Notes: generated by a model not told the origin, from the sequence alone. A DNA stretch of 64,000 bases from GCA-2684655 sp045105235 (GCA_045105235.1 JBGCDH010000025.1:33287-97286), one strand, 5' to 3'. Positions 50,242 through 59,634 are shown, numbered from the stretch's first letter. A program made the numbers and translations.

Positions 50242-51086
50242 AGTGCCTGCTCGTCGACGACGAGCCGGGCATTCGTGAAGGCCTGGCGATGCTGCTACGG
50301 CGGCGCGGTTGCGAAGTGCAAACCGCAGGTGACTGCAAGGACGCCGAGCACATGCTCGCTGCCTTTGACTTCGATGTGGTGGTAACCGATTGGCGACTGC
50401 CCGATGGCACCGCAGAGCGATTTGCTGCCACGTGTTGTTGCCCCGTTGTGGCGGTCAGCGGCCATCCCGAAGAAGTCGTCGGTGTTGGTGCCATTCGGGA
50501 AGTGCTTGCCAAGCCCGTCCATCCAACCGCGCTGCTCGAACTTCTGGATGCGCTGGCGAAGTCGGTGCAGCCGGTCAACAACCCTTTGAAGATGGCGACA
50601 GACGTTCGCCTTGTTGTTGAGGATGCCATCGCGCAGCTGCCGCAAGGCACCCCGATCGACTGCGTCGACGACGGCACGTTTGTCGTGCTGAAAGCGACGT
50701 TGGCGTCTGATGTTGTGCCGAGTGTGCGCAATCTCGGCGGCGATCTGCGCGTTCTCGACGCGGGGCACGGCTGCCGTGAGCTGGAGCTACGGCTATGCCG
50801 CGATGGCCGGCCGGATCTCGATACGGTGCTGGTTGCCCACGATGCGAAGTGGCCGGATGCGCCTTCGATTGCCGTCGAGTGTTCGGGCATTGCGGCCGAA
50901 GCGGTCCTGGCGGAGACGCTTGAGCAGGCCAGGCTTCAGCGGCTCGGTGCCGGCAGGGTTTGCCTGGTCAACGTGCCGGAGAAGTTCGAATCGTGGATCC
51001 AGGATTGGGAAACGACCCATGACATGCCGATGAGAGAGAAGGTCGGGCCGATGCTGTCGGCAGAACAGGCCGAACTCTGGAGATAG
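50238..51086 (+). CDS. Response regulator with C-terminal domain of unknown type
   Basis: 282 residues. A complete receiver domain (~1-115): LLVDDEPGIREGL, phosphoacceptor Asp in DVVVTDWRLPDG, Ser in VAVSGHPEE and Lys in EVLAKPVHP. The remaining ~165 residues hold no helix-turn-helix, AAA+ or enzymatic motif that I can name; they look alpha/beta (VRLVVEDAIAQLPQGTPIDCVDDGTFVVLKATL, then strands and a final helix). The first part may recall a histidine-kinase ATPase-like or pseudo-ATPase fold (E..A), but no G boxes are visible. It overlaps the kinase gene by 4 bp. Confidence 0.82.
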   Translation: MKCLLVDDEPGIREGLAMLLRRRGCEVQTAGDCKDAEHMLAAFDFDVVVTDWRLPDGTAERFAATCCCPVVAVSGHPEEVVGVGAIREVLAKPVHPTALLELLDALAKSVQPVNNPLKMATDVRLVVEDAIAQLPQGTPIDCVDDGTFVVLKATLASDVVPSVRNLGGDLRVLDAGHGCRELELRLCRDGRPDLDTVLVAHDAKWPDAPSIAVECSGIAAEAVLAETLEQARLQRLGAGRVCLVNVPEKFESWIQDWETTHDMPMREKVGPMLSAEQAELWR

Positions 51087-51088
51087 CC

Positions 51089-52093
51089 GTGAGCGAGAAC
51101 GAAGGCGACAAGACCCCCGAATCGCAGCCGCCCGAGGAGGCCGTTACCACGGCTCCGGAGGCAGCTACCGACGCCGCGTCAACGGCTGCGGCTGCTGACG
51201 CGGCTGCCGAGTCGACAGCAGACGACAGCAAGCTTACGGACTTGATGTCGGCGCCGCCGGCGGACGCGGGATCTCCGGCCGGCACGGCGCCGGTCGATCT
51301 CGAGGCGGAGGCCCTGCGCGCTGCAGAGCAGGCGCTGGTCGACGGCGAAAAGGCGCTGGCCGCCGCGCGCGATCAGCTTCAGGCGACGCCGACAGAAGGT
51401 GCGTCAACGCCGCACAATGTTGCTGCTGGCAAATCTGCCGGGAGTCGCGGGCGCGAGGTTGCCTTGCGCCTTTTGCTCGGCGTCAACGTTCTGGCCATGC
51501 TCGTGGTCGTGATGCTGCCGGCTCCCGATGCGGTGGACGATCCCGTCGTCGAAGCACCGCCTCCCGTTCGCGAGCCTGTTGAGACCGCTAAGCCGGTCGC
51601 CAAGCGGATGAACGAGCCTTGGAACCGTGCTCTGCGCGCATCCGAGCGGCGCGAGTGGGATTCTGCCGTGTCCATTCTCGAGGGCTATCTGGCGGACAAC
51701 CAGCGGATGCCTCCGGGGGAGCGATTGAGCGTCTTGAGCACGCTGTCCTACTACGCGTCTCGCGCCAACGATGCGGCCAAGTCGCAATCGTACGCCCAGC
51801 AGGCGCAGTCGCTTGAGCAGAGCCATTCGCTGCCGGAGGATCTCGTGAGCAGTGCGCAAGCGGCGTATGACAGCGGCAATCAAGAGTCGCTGCGTCGCAT
51901 CTGGGCCAGGTTCCTGCTGCAGCAGCGGCAGATCCCGAGCTGGCTCTATCAGCATGTGGCGCGCGCCTATCTGCAGCTTGGCGATAGCTACCGCCAAGAA
52001 GCGGACGCGGCGGCCGAGCTGGTACGCAAGCAAGAGCTTACCGATGCAGCCGCCAAGCTTCGTGCGCAGGCGCGCAGTGGGGCGCCAAAGTGA
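51089..52093 (+). CDS. Single-pass membrane TPR-like protein
   Basis: 334 residues from a GTG 2 bp after the regulator gene. A long acidic, Ala/Glu/Thr-rich cytoplasmic N-terminus (~1-125) leads to one membrane helix (about 128-148, LRLLLGVNVLAMLVVVMLP), a proline-rich linker and a periplasmic helical-repeat domain (EPWNRALRASERREWDSAVSILEGYL, LSVLSTLSYYASRANDAAKSQSYAQQAQSLE). It overlaps the next gene by ATGA. Role unknown; an anchor for the secreted TPR partners is plausible. Confidence 0.8.
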   Translation: MSENEGDKTPESQPPEEAVTTAPEAATDAASTAAAADAAAESTADDSKLTDLMSAPPADAGSPAGTAPVDLEAEALRAAEQALVDGEKALAAARDQLQATPTEGASTPHNVAAGKSAGSRGREVALRLLLGVNVLAMLVVVMLPAPDAVDDPVVEAPPPVREPVETAKPVAKRMNEPWNRALRASERREWDSAVSILEGYLADNQRMPPGERLSVLSTLSYYASRANDAAKSQSYAQQAQSLEQSHSLPEDLVSSAQAAYDSGNQESLRRIWARFLLQQRQIPSWLYQHVARAYLQLGDSYRQEADAAAELVRKQELTDAAAKLRAQARSGAPK

Positions 52094-53874
52094 CGGCTCG
52101 TATCGCGACAGCGGTTTCTGCTGCTTCCATTTGCGCAGCCTTCTTGGCGGTGCCTTTGGCGGCCGCGCCCATGCCCGTGCTGGCCACAGCGCCGGCTCCG
52201 AGCGTGGCGGGCAACATCGAGCCGCCGCAGGCGCCTGCGCCCGTCGGTGAGTCGAAGCCGGGAGTCCGCGCGGTGTCGGGCGATGTCTTTCAGGTGAAGG
52301 CGATCGCGTCCAACGATGGCACGCCAGCGCGCACGGTGCTGGCCGCGGATCGTCGGCAGATTGACTGCCTGTTCGCGCTGCGCGAACTGTGCGGGACGAT
52401 GAACTGGAATCTCGCCATCGAGAGCACGCCGCTCGAAAACGACCTGCGCTTTGCCTCGGTTGACCTGAACCTGTCCGACCAGGATCCGCGCATGGTTGCG
52501 CACTTGATTGCTGTTGCCGGCGGGGCAGACAGCATCATTGACGAGCCGGGAGGCTTCGAAGGCGCGCGGGTTACGCTGCATGTCGTTCGGATTCCGTCGG
52601 CGAAAACAGAGTCCGGGCGGCAGCGGCTGCGTTCGATCGCTGGGCAGTGGTATCGATCGTTTCTTCGCGATGAGCTGCAGTATGAGCCCGTCGTGCAGCA
52701 GCAGGCCGTTGCGGTGCGGATGCACCTCGGCAGCATGCTGATCGAGAGTGGCGATTTGCAGTCCGCCATTGCCTTCTTCGACGATGTCTACGAGCAGCGG
52801 CCGAACGACCAGGTCGCGGCATCCATCTTGCGCATCGCGGAGTGTCACCTCGATCTCGCCGCGGGCTTTGTGGATCGCGAGAGCCAGCTTCGCGAATACG
52901 AAGCGGCTGAGAAGTGGCTGCGGCGCATTTTCGACGGTATGCCAAGCGCGCCCGAGATCACGCCCGCCACCATTCTGCTTGGGCGAGCCCTGCTAGGAAA
53001 AGCGGAGGCGCAGGCGGACACGGCGACACGGCAAGAGCTGGCGCGGGCGTGCCAGGCTGAGCTACGGGCACGGATCATCCGGCTGATGGACTCGGTCGAG
53101 CTCCTGCACGTCTGGCTGCTTGCCGGGCATGCGCAGCTGCTGATGGGGCAGCCCGATCAGGCCTACCGCACGATGCTTACTCTGCGCGAGTCGCCATACT
53201 TTGACGACCTCGGGCCGGACCAGTTTCTCGACTACCACTATCTGCTCGGCTACGGCGCGCTCGGCACCGATCACCCCGAGCTTGCGATGCGGGCCATCGA
53301 GTGGTTTTTGATCCACGCCGAAGATGATCCGCGGCGCGGCCAGGCCTACGTGATGCTCGCCGAGTCGTACCTGAGCCAAAAGCGGTTTGTGCAGGCGAGA
53401 GCGGCAAGTGTCGAGGCTAGAGAGCGATTTCTCGCGCGTCTATCGCCGGAATGGCGACAGCGCGCTCTTCGCATTTGGGCGCGCGCGGCGCTCTCGCTTG
53501 GCGAAAAGGAAGGCGCGTTTGTCGAGCTTGAGCGGCTCGTCTTGCGCGGCGAAGAGCCTGAGTTGACGCTGTTCTTGATCGACGAGCTGCTCGCGGATCG
53601 CCAGTGGCAGCGTGCGATTGCTGTCGGTCGTGCGTTCGCGGATCGCGAAGGTCCAATTGGCGATCGGGCGCGGTTCAAAACCGTTCGGGCGCTGTTCGAG
53701 CAAGCGGTCGCGGGAGACAACCTTGACGACTTCCCGTCGCAGGCGATCGCGATCGCGCCAAAGGTCTCGGATACGGATCTGCGCAGCCAGATCGCGACGA
53801 TGATCGGCGAGGCCTACATGAAGCTCGGCAAGCTTGAGCATGCCGCCGATGCCTACCGAGGAATCCTCCGGTGA
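52090..53874 (+). CDS. Secreted TPR protein
   Basis: 594 residues with a signal peptide (first ~25, ending PLAAAP). Residues ~75-150 have a pattern like a secretin/STN-type N-domain (RQIDCLFALRELCGTMNWNLAIESTPLENDLRFASVDLNLSDQDPRMVAHLIAVAGG). From ~205 to the end are tetratricopeptide-type repeats (LGSMLIESGDLQSAIAFFDDVYEQRPNDQVAASILRIAECHLDLA, ... AYMKLGKLEHAADAYRGILR). It overlaps both neighbours by 4 bp. It would act in the periplasm. Confidence 0.8.
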   Translation: MTARIATAVSAASICAAFLAVPLAAAPMPVLATAPAPSVAGNIEPPQAPAPVGESKPGVRAVSGDVFQVKAIASNDGTPARTVLAADRRQIDCLFALRELCGTMNWNLAIESTPLENDLRFASVDLNLSDQDPRMVAHLIAVAGGADSIIDEPGGFEGARVTLHVVRIPSAKTESGRQRLRSIAGQWYRSFLRDELQYEPVVQQQAVAVRMHLGSMLIESGDLQSAIAFFDDVYEQRPNDQVAASILRIAECHLDLAAGFVDRESQLREYEAAEKWLRRIFDGMPSAPEITPATILLGRALLGKAEAQADTATRQELARACQAELRARIIRLMDSVELLHVWLLAGHAQLLMGQPDQAYRTMLTLRESPYFDDLGPDQFLDYHYLLGYGALGTDHPELAMRAIEWFLIHAEDDPRRGQAYVMLAESYLSQKRFVQARAASVEARERFLARLSPEWRQRALRIWARAALSLGEKEGAFVELERLVLRGEEPELTLFLIDELLADRQWQRAIAVGRAFADREGPIGDRARFKTVRALFEQAVAGDNLDDFPSQAIAIAPKVSDTDLRSQIATMIGEAYMKLGKLEHAADAYRGILR

Positions 53875-55082
53875 ACACGCGCGCGGGTTCTGGGTTTCTG
53901 CGTCAGCAACAGCAGATGCTGGCGTGTCTGCTGGCGCTGCTCTCGCTGCTCTCGCAGCGAGCCCTGGCGCAGCGCGGCTCCGTTCCGGGCGGTTCGACGC
54001 AGCGCGCGGAGGCTGGTCGCGCGGAAGAAAAGCGCAAGATCGAGCGGCGCCTCGATGCCAACCGCCTCGAAGTCGACCGTTTGCTCGACATGCGTTTGCG
54101 ACACGATCTCGGCCTCTTGCGCGGGATCGACGACACGCTCGTGCAAAGCGATGTGGCGCCAACCGGCACGGCGATGGACGGCATGCGGCGAGAGCTGAAA
54201 GAGCAAACGGCAAGCGCGACGGTTTTGAGGCAGCGCTACGAGCAGCTGCGGGCGGCCGTGCAGCGTCTCCGGGAGGACTCGGATCGAAGCGCTGGCAGTC
54301 AAAACCAAGCGTCGTCCGGCCCGGCGTTTCGAGGGCCAGGCAGCCGTGGGCCGATGATCGGAGACGGGTTGCGCGGGCTGCCTCCCCGGTCGCCTGCAGC
54401 ACCGCCGCGCTTTGGTCCGGGGGAATCACGCACTGCCAACGCAGCGCCGATGCCGGGTGGTGAGACCGCGCGGCCGAACACGCGATCCAACAGCCCGACG
54501 GGGCGAGGTCGAACCAACGAGGTGCCATCGGCGGTGTTGGGTGACCTTGCCCTGGATCCATTGCGGGCGCAGATCCAAGGCTCCAAGGACCACCAGCGCG
54601 TCGCGCAATCCTTGTTCAAGGCGGGGCAGGCGCTGATGGATCGCGCCGATGATCTACGGCGCCGTGGCGAACTCGAGTTGGCCAAGCAGATTGATGACCG
54701 CGCCAAGACGCGACTGGAGCACGCGGTGCGCGAACTCGCGCCGCTGCTTGCGGAGAAAGAGCCGACGTTCGTCAGCCTCTTCTACTTGGGCCGTTGCCGA
54801 GAACTGTTGTTTCGCTACGGCGAGCGTCACGAAGAGCTGTCGCTGGCTACGTCTCAGAGGGCATACCAGCAGCGTGAGCAAGAGGTGCGAGAACCGTTCC
54901 TGCAGATCACCGCTCGCGATGTTGTCAAAACAGGGCCGGCAGGCACAGCCGAAGTGCTCGGCGCATGGGGGCAAGCGGCAAAGACGGCGATGGAGCACTT
55001 CCGCTGGATGAACCTCAACGGCAGCTACGACGCGCGCGCGAAGATCCGCTCGTTGACCTGGCCGGGGGAGAAGCGCAGATGA
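53871..55082 (+). CDS. Secreted coiled-coil protein of unknown function
   Basis: 403 residues. Signal peptide or anchor at ~15-34 (MLACLLALLSLLSQRALAQ). Coiled coil at ~45-140 (EKRKIERRLDANRLEVDRLLDMRL...), a Gly/Pro/Arg/Asn-rich disordered linker (~140-230) and a helical C-terminus resembling TPR pairs (HQRVAQSLFKAGQALMDRADDLRRRGELELAKQIDDRAKTRLEHAVREL). No family recognised. It overlaps the TPR gene before it and the kinase gene after it, so it belongs to the same transcript. Confidence 0.78.
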   Translation: MNTRAGSGFLRQQQQMLACLLALLSLLSQRALAQRGSVPGGSTQRAEAGRAEEKRKIERRLDANRLEVDRLLDMRLRHDLGLLRGIDDTLVQSDVAPTGTAMDGMRRELKEQTASATVLRQRYEQLRAAVQRLREDSDRSAGSQNQASSGPAFRGPGSRGPMIGDGLRGLPPRSPAAPPRFGPGESRTANAAPMPGGETARPNTRSNSPTGRGRTNEVPSAVLGDLALDPLRAQIQGSKDHQRVAQSLFKAGQALMDRADDLRRRGELELAKQIDDRAKTRLEHAVRELAPLLAEKEPTFVSLFYLGRCRELLFRYGERHEELSLATSQRAYQQREQEVREPFLQITARDVVKTGPAGTAEVLGAWGQAAKTAMEHFRWMNLNGSYDARAKIRSLTWPGEKRR

Positions 55083-56221
55083 ACGGCGCCGCCACCGAAA
55101 GCACCGAGGCAGGCAATCTGCGCGAAGGCTTTGCGCAGTTCGTTCACGCCGCCAAAGAGCTCGAATCGAGCTACGCGGCCTTGAAGCTGCGGGCAGAGTC
55201 GGTGGATCGGCAGCTACAGGAAAGCAACCGGGCGCTGGCACTCTCGCTCGCCGAGCGCGAAGCGATGTTCGCGGCCCTGCCGATTGGTATGGTTGCGACG
55301 CGCGCGGATGGCACGTTGGGTACCTGCAATCGGGAGGCGTCGCGCCTCCTGGAGATTGCGTGCGAAGCCGGGGTGCAGCTGGCAGAGCAGCCTGCCGGGG
55401 AGTATGCGATTGGCGAGCTGTGCGTGCGCGTGCAGCGCGTGGCGTTAGAAGACGGCGAGATGGTCTTGCTAGAAGACCGGTCTCAGCTTGAGCAACTCGA
55501 GGCCAAGGTGCAACGGCTGGATCGCCTCGCGGGCCTCTCCGAGCTGGCGCTTGGTGTGGCGCACGAGGTCAAGAATCCGCTGACCGGCGTGCTCGGCTTC
55601 GCCAGCATGCTGGAGCGCAGCGACAGCCCAGATGCGATGAAACGCTATGCCGGCAAGATCGTCGATGGCGTGCGCGCGGTCGACGAGATCGTCAAGTCGT
55701 TGCTGCGGTTTGCGCGTCCGGTCGACCGTCCAGCGCGCACCGCCGCTCTCGAAGACGTCGTGCGACGGTGCATGGTGTCCGCCCATGTTGGCGCGGCGCG
55801 CTGGCGGCTTACGGCGCCGCGCGAAGTCTTGCGCCAGGTCGTGGATGTGGATGCCTTGAGTAGCGTGCTGGCGAACCTGGTGCGCAATGCATGCGAGGCC
55901 AAGGTCGATGCCGAGCTGGCTCTGACCGCGCGGCGCATCGACGGCGTTTTGGAAATCGAGTTCGTCGACGATGGCCCGGGCGTTGCACGAGATGTTGCGG
56001 GCAAGGTCTTCGAGCCCTTCGCCTCGACAAAGCAGCAGGGCACGGGGCTTGGCTTGGCGCTCGGCGCGCGCGTGCTGTCTTTCTTGGGCGGCGATCTGAG
56101 GCTCATGAACCCCGGCGAGTGCGGTGCTCGGTTCTTGCTCCGGCTGCCGCTGGCCGTCGCTTCTGCCGTGGATGCTGCGGGGGCCGACCGCGCTCCTTGG
56201 TCCAAAGAGGGCGGCGCGTGA
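55079..56221 (+). CDS. PAS-type sensor histidine kinase (FlrB/NtrB-like)
   Basis: 380 residues from ATG 55079. A coiled N-terminus (LREGFAQFVHAAKELESSYAALKLRAESVDRQLQESNRALALSLAEREAMFAALPIGMVATRADG) passes into a PAS-like sensor (~60-140), then the H-box LSELALGVAHEVKNPLTGVLGFASMLER and the ATPase domain (VLANLVRNACEAK, VDDGPGVARDVAGKVFEPFASTKQQGTGLGLAL). No membrane helix, as in FlrB. Overlaps the previous stop (ATGA) and the activator start (TGATG). Pairs with the activator that follows. Confidence 0.92.
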   Translation: MNGAATESTEAGNLREGFAQFVHAAKELESSYAALKLRAESVDRQLQESNRALALSLAEREAMFAALPIGMVATRADGTLGTCNREASRLLEIACEAGVQLAEQPAGEYAIGELCVRVQRVALEDGEMVLLEDRSQLEQLEAKVQRLDRLAGLSELALGVAHEVKNPLTGVLGFASMLERSDSPDAMKRYAGKIVDGVRAVDEIVKSLLRFARPVDRPARTAALEDVVRRCMVSAHVGAARWRLTAPREVLRQVVDVDALSSVLANLVRNACEAKVDAELALTARRIDGVLEIEFVDDGPGVARDVAGKVFEPFASTKQQGTGLGLALGARVLSFLGGDLRLMNPGECGARFLLRLPLAVASAVDAAGADRAPWSKEGGA

Positions 56222-57672
56222 TGGCGGGCATGAGGGTGCTGGTCGCCGACGACGAGCCGCTGTCGCGGGAGTTTCTGCAGGAGGCTCTGCAGGCGCTGGG
56301 CTGTGAAGTGCGGACTGTTGCCGATGGCCAAGCCGCCATCGATGCGCTGGCCAAGGAAGCGTTTGACGTGCTGCTGACGGATCTGCGCATGCCGCGTGCC
56401 GATGGGATGGAGGTTCTCGCCGCGAGCCGCGAGCAGCAGCCGAATTGCCAGGTCGTCTTGGTCACCGCGCACGGCACCATGCATGTGGCGGTCGCCGCGA
56501 TGCGCGAAGGAGCCGTGGATGTGCTGGAGAAGCCGGTCGAGTTGGATGCGATCGAAATCCTGCTCGAACGCCTTCGTGAACGGCAGCAGCTGGTTCGTGA
56601 GAACGCGTTCTTGCGGGAGGAAGTGGCTGGCGACGAATTGCTGGTGGCCTCCGACAAGATGCACGCCATCGTGCAGCTCGTCGAGCGGGTCGCGCCAAGC
56701 AAGGCGTCGGTGCTCATCCGCGGTGAGAGCGGCACCGGAAAAGAGCGCCTGGCTGCGCTCGTGCACAAGCGCTCCGAGCGGGCGCACCGTCCTTTCGTCA
56801 AGCTCAACTGCGCGGCACTGCCGGAGAACCTGCTCGAGAGCGAGCTGTTTGGGCATGAGGCCGGGGCGTTTACGGGCGCGGCCAAGCGCCGTGAAGGTCG
56901 CTTTGAGCTGGCGCATACCGGCACGCTGTTCCTCGACGAAGTCGGAGAGATGTCCGCGTCGATGCAGGCAAAGTTGCTGCGGGTGCTGCAAGAGGGAGAG
57001 TTTGAGCGTGTCGGCGGAACGTCGACGGTGCATGTCGATGTTCGCCTTGTTGCAGCGACCAATCGCGATCTCGATCGTGAAGTCGAAGCCGGGGACTTCC
57101 GCCGAGACCTTCTCTACAGGCTGGACGTCGTGCCGCTTTGGTTGCCGCCGTTGCGTGAGCGCAGTGACGAGATCCTGCCGCTGGCGAAGCACTTTCTGCG
57201 GCAAGGGCTGAGTCTGGACGCAGACGCTGAGCAGGCGCTGCGAGAATGGACGTGGCCAGGAAACGTGCGCGAGCTGCAGAACTTGATCGAGCGCGTAAGC
57301 CTGATGTGCGACAGCGATCGGATTGGGGGTTCGCTGGTGCGGCGTTGGTTGGCGCCGGCGTTGCATGACGAGTCGGCCCCCCATGTTGGCAACCTCGGCG
57401 CATGCCAGATGGATGCCGAAGAGCCCGTCGTGCTGATCCCAAGGCCAGATGGCGCGGCGTCGAATACGTCACGCCAAGAGCTCGTGCAGATGCTCGTAGG
57501 GCTCACTCTGGCGGCCGTCGAAGCGGAGCTCATTGAGCGCACCCTGAAGCATTGTGATGGCAACCGCACGCGAACGGCTGAGATGCTCGGCATTGGCGTG
57601 CGCACGTTGTTCAACAAATTGAAGCTCTGCAGCAAGAGCAGCACGAAAGTATGCGAGGCTCCGATTCCGTGA
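56221..57672 (+). CDS. Sigma-54-dependent response regulator (FlrC/FlgR type)
   Basis: 483 residues. Receiver with VADDEP, phosphoacceptor Asp54 (LLTDLRMPRADG) and KPV. AAA+ domain with GESGTGKERLAALVH, GAFTGA, TLFLDEVGEM and WPGNVRELQNLIE. C-terminal Fis-type helix-turn-helix (HCDGNRTRTAEMLGIGVRTLFNKLKLC). With the kinase directly upstream it forms a second NtrBC/FlrBC-type system in the run. Start shares the A of TGATG with the kinase stop. The downstream phosphoesterase gene overlaps its end by 22 bp. Confidence 0.93.
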   Translation: MAGMRVLVADDEPLSREFLQEALQALGCEVRTVADGQAAIDALAKEAFDVLLTDLRMPRADGMEVLAASREQQPNCQVVLVTAHGTMHVAVAAMREGAVDVLEKPVELDAIEILLERLRERQQLVRENAFLREEVAGDELLVASDKMHAIVQLVERVAPSKASVLIRGESGTGKERLAALVHKRSERAHRPFVKLNCAALPENLLESELFGHEAGAFTGAAKRREGRFELAHTGTLFLDEVGEMSASMQAKLLRVLQEGEFERVGGTSTVHVDVRLVAATNRDLDREVEAGDFRRDLLYRLDVVPLWLPPLRERSDEILPLAKHFLRQGLSLDADAEQALREWTWPGNVRELQNLIERVSLMCDSDRIGGSLVRRWLAPALHDESAPHVGNLGACQMDAEEPVVLIPRPDGAASNTSRQELVQMLVGLTLAAVEAELIERTLKHCDGNRTRTAEMLGIGVRTLFNKLKLCSKSSTKVCEAPIP

Positions 57673-58700
57673 GTGAAAATGCGAACGCTGGGCAGGGGCC
57701 GAAAGCGCCGAAGCCGACGGGTGTGTTTTCCGGCAAGCGAACGATCACCCGACGCCTGTTTGCGCGGGCGCTGGCAGCGGTGAATCGCTGCTTTGATCGC
57801 ATGCCGTTGACGCACTGGCTGCACCGCAGGATCCGGGCGTCGCTGCAAATGCCCGACTTGACGCTGCCGTTGCGTGAGGGCGCAACGGGGCTGGATGGCC
57901 TGCGCATCGCCTTCATCTCAGATGTGCATGCGGGCAGCTTCTTGGATGAAGAAGACCTGACCAGCATCTTTGAGAGCGTGCAGGCGCAGGGCCCCGACCT
58001 GGTCTTGTTTGGCGGCGATTTGATCAATACGCGGGACCGCGAGATCCTGCTATTCAAGAACGCGCTGTCGGTGCTGAAGCCGCGTTACGGCGTCTTTGCC
58101 GTTCCTGGCAACCACGACCACTTCTTCGGTCCCGATATATCGCTTTGGCACGCATTCCTGGAGCACCACGGGGTGCATGTTCTGATGAATGAAGGGGTGC
58201 GGATCGAGCATGAGGACGGCGGCGGTTCGCTGTGGCTTTGTGGTGTGGACGACCTCACGGAAGGCGTGCCGGATTTGCGGCGCGCGTTGCGCGGTCGCCA
58301 TGAAGGCGAGACGGCCGTGCTATTGAGCCATCATCCAGACTTCTTTTTTGAGGCTGCTGCTGCGGATGTGGATCTGCAGCTTTCCGGCCATACCCACGGC
58401 GGCCAGATCCGCATCGCCGGCAAGGCTCCGATCCACCACAGCAAGTTTGACTATGAGCAGGGGTGGTTCGAGGCCAATGACTGCCGGCTCTACGTCGGTC
58501 GCGGTGTGGGCGTGACCGTCCTGCCCATCCGCATTGACGCGCCGCCAGAAATTCCGATCGTGACGCTGCGCAGCAGCGCGAAGACGGAGTCGGAAGAGCG
58601 CATCGAAGGCGCTGCCGCGCGGCCAGGGCAGCGAGCAGCGGCTGCGGAGCAGATAGAGCCAGTCGCAGGGGCCGCCCCATCGCCAGCGGGACCGATCTAG
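57651..58700 (+). CDS. Metallophosphoesterase (YkuE/YaeI-like)
   Basis: 349 residues. The calcineurin-type motifs are all present: AFISDVHAG, LVLFGGDLIN, VPGNHDHF, LLSHHPD, LSGHTHGGQI. An Arg-rich amphipathic start (RTITRRLFARALAAVNRCFDRMP) may attach the protein to the membrane, as in YaeI-type UDP-diacylglucosamine or phospholipid pyrophosphatases, though a signal peptide is not obvious. A GTG at 57669 is an alternative start. The C-terminal ~35 residues are Ala/Gln/Pro-rich and disordered. It overlaps the activator gene. Confidence 0.88.
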   Translation: MRGSDSVSENANAGQGPKAPKPTGVFSGKRTITRRLFARALAAVNRCFDRMPLTHWLHRRIRASLQMPDLTLPLREGATGLDGLRIAFISDVHAGSFLDEEDLTSIFESVQAQGPDLVLFGGDLINTRDREILLFKNALSVLKPRYGVFAVPGNHDHFFGPDISLWHAFLEHHGVHVLMNEGVRIEHEDGGGSLWLCGVDDLTEGVPDLRRALRGRHEGETAVLLSHHPDFFFEAAAADVDLQLSGHTHGGQIRIAGKAPIHHSKFDYEQGWFEANDCRLYVGRGVGVTVLPIRIDAPPEIPIVTLRSSAKTESEERIEGAAARPGQRAAAAEQIEPVAGAAPSPAGPI

Positions 58701-58818
58701 GCTCCGGGCTGATCTGGGCCTCCGGCTGATCTGGGTGCCGGCCTGACTTTGGCCGACTCCGCTTGCGAAAACCTTGGCCTGCGCGCTGCGCAGGGAGTCG
58801 CTATGCTCTCGCGCCCAC

Positions 58819-59628
58819 ATGTCTACCATGCAGTCGCGCACGCACGCAGTGCGAGGCCGCCGAGATCTCGGCGGCGGCTCGTACGCCGTTGAAGTTGACG
58901 GCCCGATCCCGGCGACCGGACCGGGCCAGTTCTACATGTTGCGCACGGAGACGCGCTGGCCCGTGCAGCTGCCCCGGCCTCTGTCGCTCTACGATCGTGC
59001 CGACGACGGTTCGTGGGGGAGTTTCCTGCTCAAGCCGGTAGGGCCGGGGACGCGTGCACTCTGCGCTCTTCAGCCGGGCGAAGAGGTCGTCGTCACGGGG
59101 CCCCTCGGCACGACGTTTCCGAACGACGTCGAGGACCCGATTTGCATTGCCGGCGGCGTTGGCCTCGCGCCGTTTTTGCTGCTGGCCAAGCAGTATGCCG
59201 CGCGCGGCTGTAAGCCGCGGCTGCTGTTTGGTGGCCGCAGCCGCAGTGCGCTCTCGGGCATCGACGACTTCGCGGAGATCGCTCGGGTCTTTCCGTCAAC
59301 AGATGACGGCAGCCATGGCTTCCACGGCCGGGTCACAGGCTTGCTTGAACAACTGCTCGCGAATGGCGACGTCAAGCCGGGTGAGACGGTGTTCTGCTGC
59401 GGCCCGGACCCGATGATGCATGCGGTTGCGACGCTTTGTGAACAGCGCGGCTTGCGCTGCTTCCTTAGCCTAGAGACCTACATGGCGTGCGGCTACGGAG
59501 TCTGCAACGGCTGCACGGTTGAGGTTCAGGGGGAGCGCTTCGGCGATTGGCCCTACTCCAAGACGTGCATGGAGGGTCCTGTGTACGAGGCCTGCGAGCT
59601 GAAGCAGATGCAGGCGGGCCCGGACTAG
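58819..59628 (+). CDS. pyrK: Dihydroorotate dehydrogenase electron transfer subunit (PyrK)
   Basis: 269 residues from ATG 58819. FAD/NAD(P)H-binding reductase of the PyrK family: the FAD loop RPLSLYDRADD, GTRALCALQPGEEVVVTGPLG, the nucleotide-binding IAGGVGLAPFLLLAKQ, and the C-terminal 2Fe-2S cysteines in ACGYGVCNGCTVEV and SKTCMEGP. It passes electrons from the PyrD dehydrogenase to NAD+ in pyrimidine synthesis. No pyrD lies next to it here, so the partner could be just outside, or the protein is a stand-alone reductase. Confidence 0.85.
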   Translation: MSTMQSRTHAVRGRRDLGGGSYAVEVDGPIPATGPGQFYMLRTETRWPVQLPRPLSLYDRADDGSWGSFLLKPVGPGTRALCALQPGEEVVVTGPLGTTFPNDVEDPICIAGGVGLAPFLLLAKQYAARGCKPRLLFGGRSRSALSGIDDFAEIARVFPSTDDGSHGFHGRVTGLLEQLLANGDVKPGETVFCCGPDPMMHAVATLCEQRGLRCFLSLETYMACGYGVCNGCTVEVQGERFGDWPYSKTCMEGPVYEACELKQMQAGPD

Positions 59629-59634
59629 ACTAGA

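Noticed and set aside
55645..57384. A 579-codon minus-strand open frame opposite the kinase and activator genes
   Set aside because: Both plus-strand genes are complete and conserved; the antisense product has no family.
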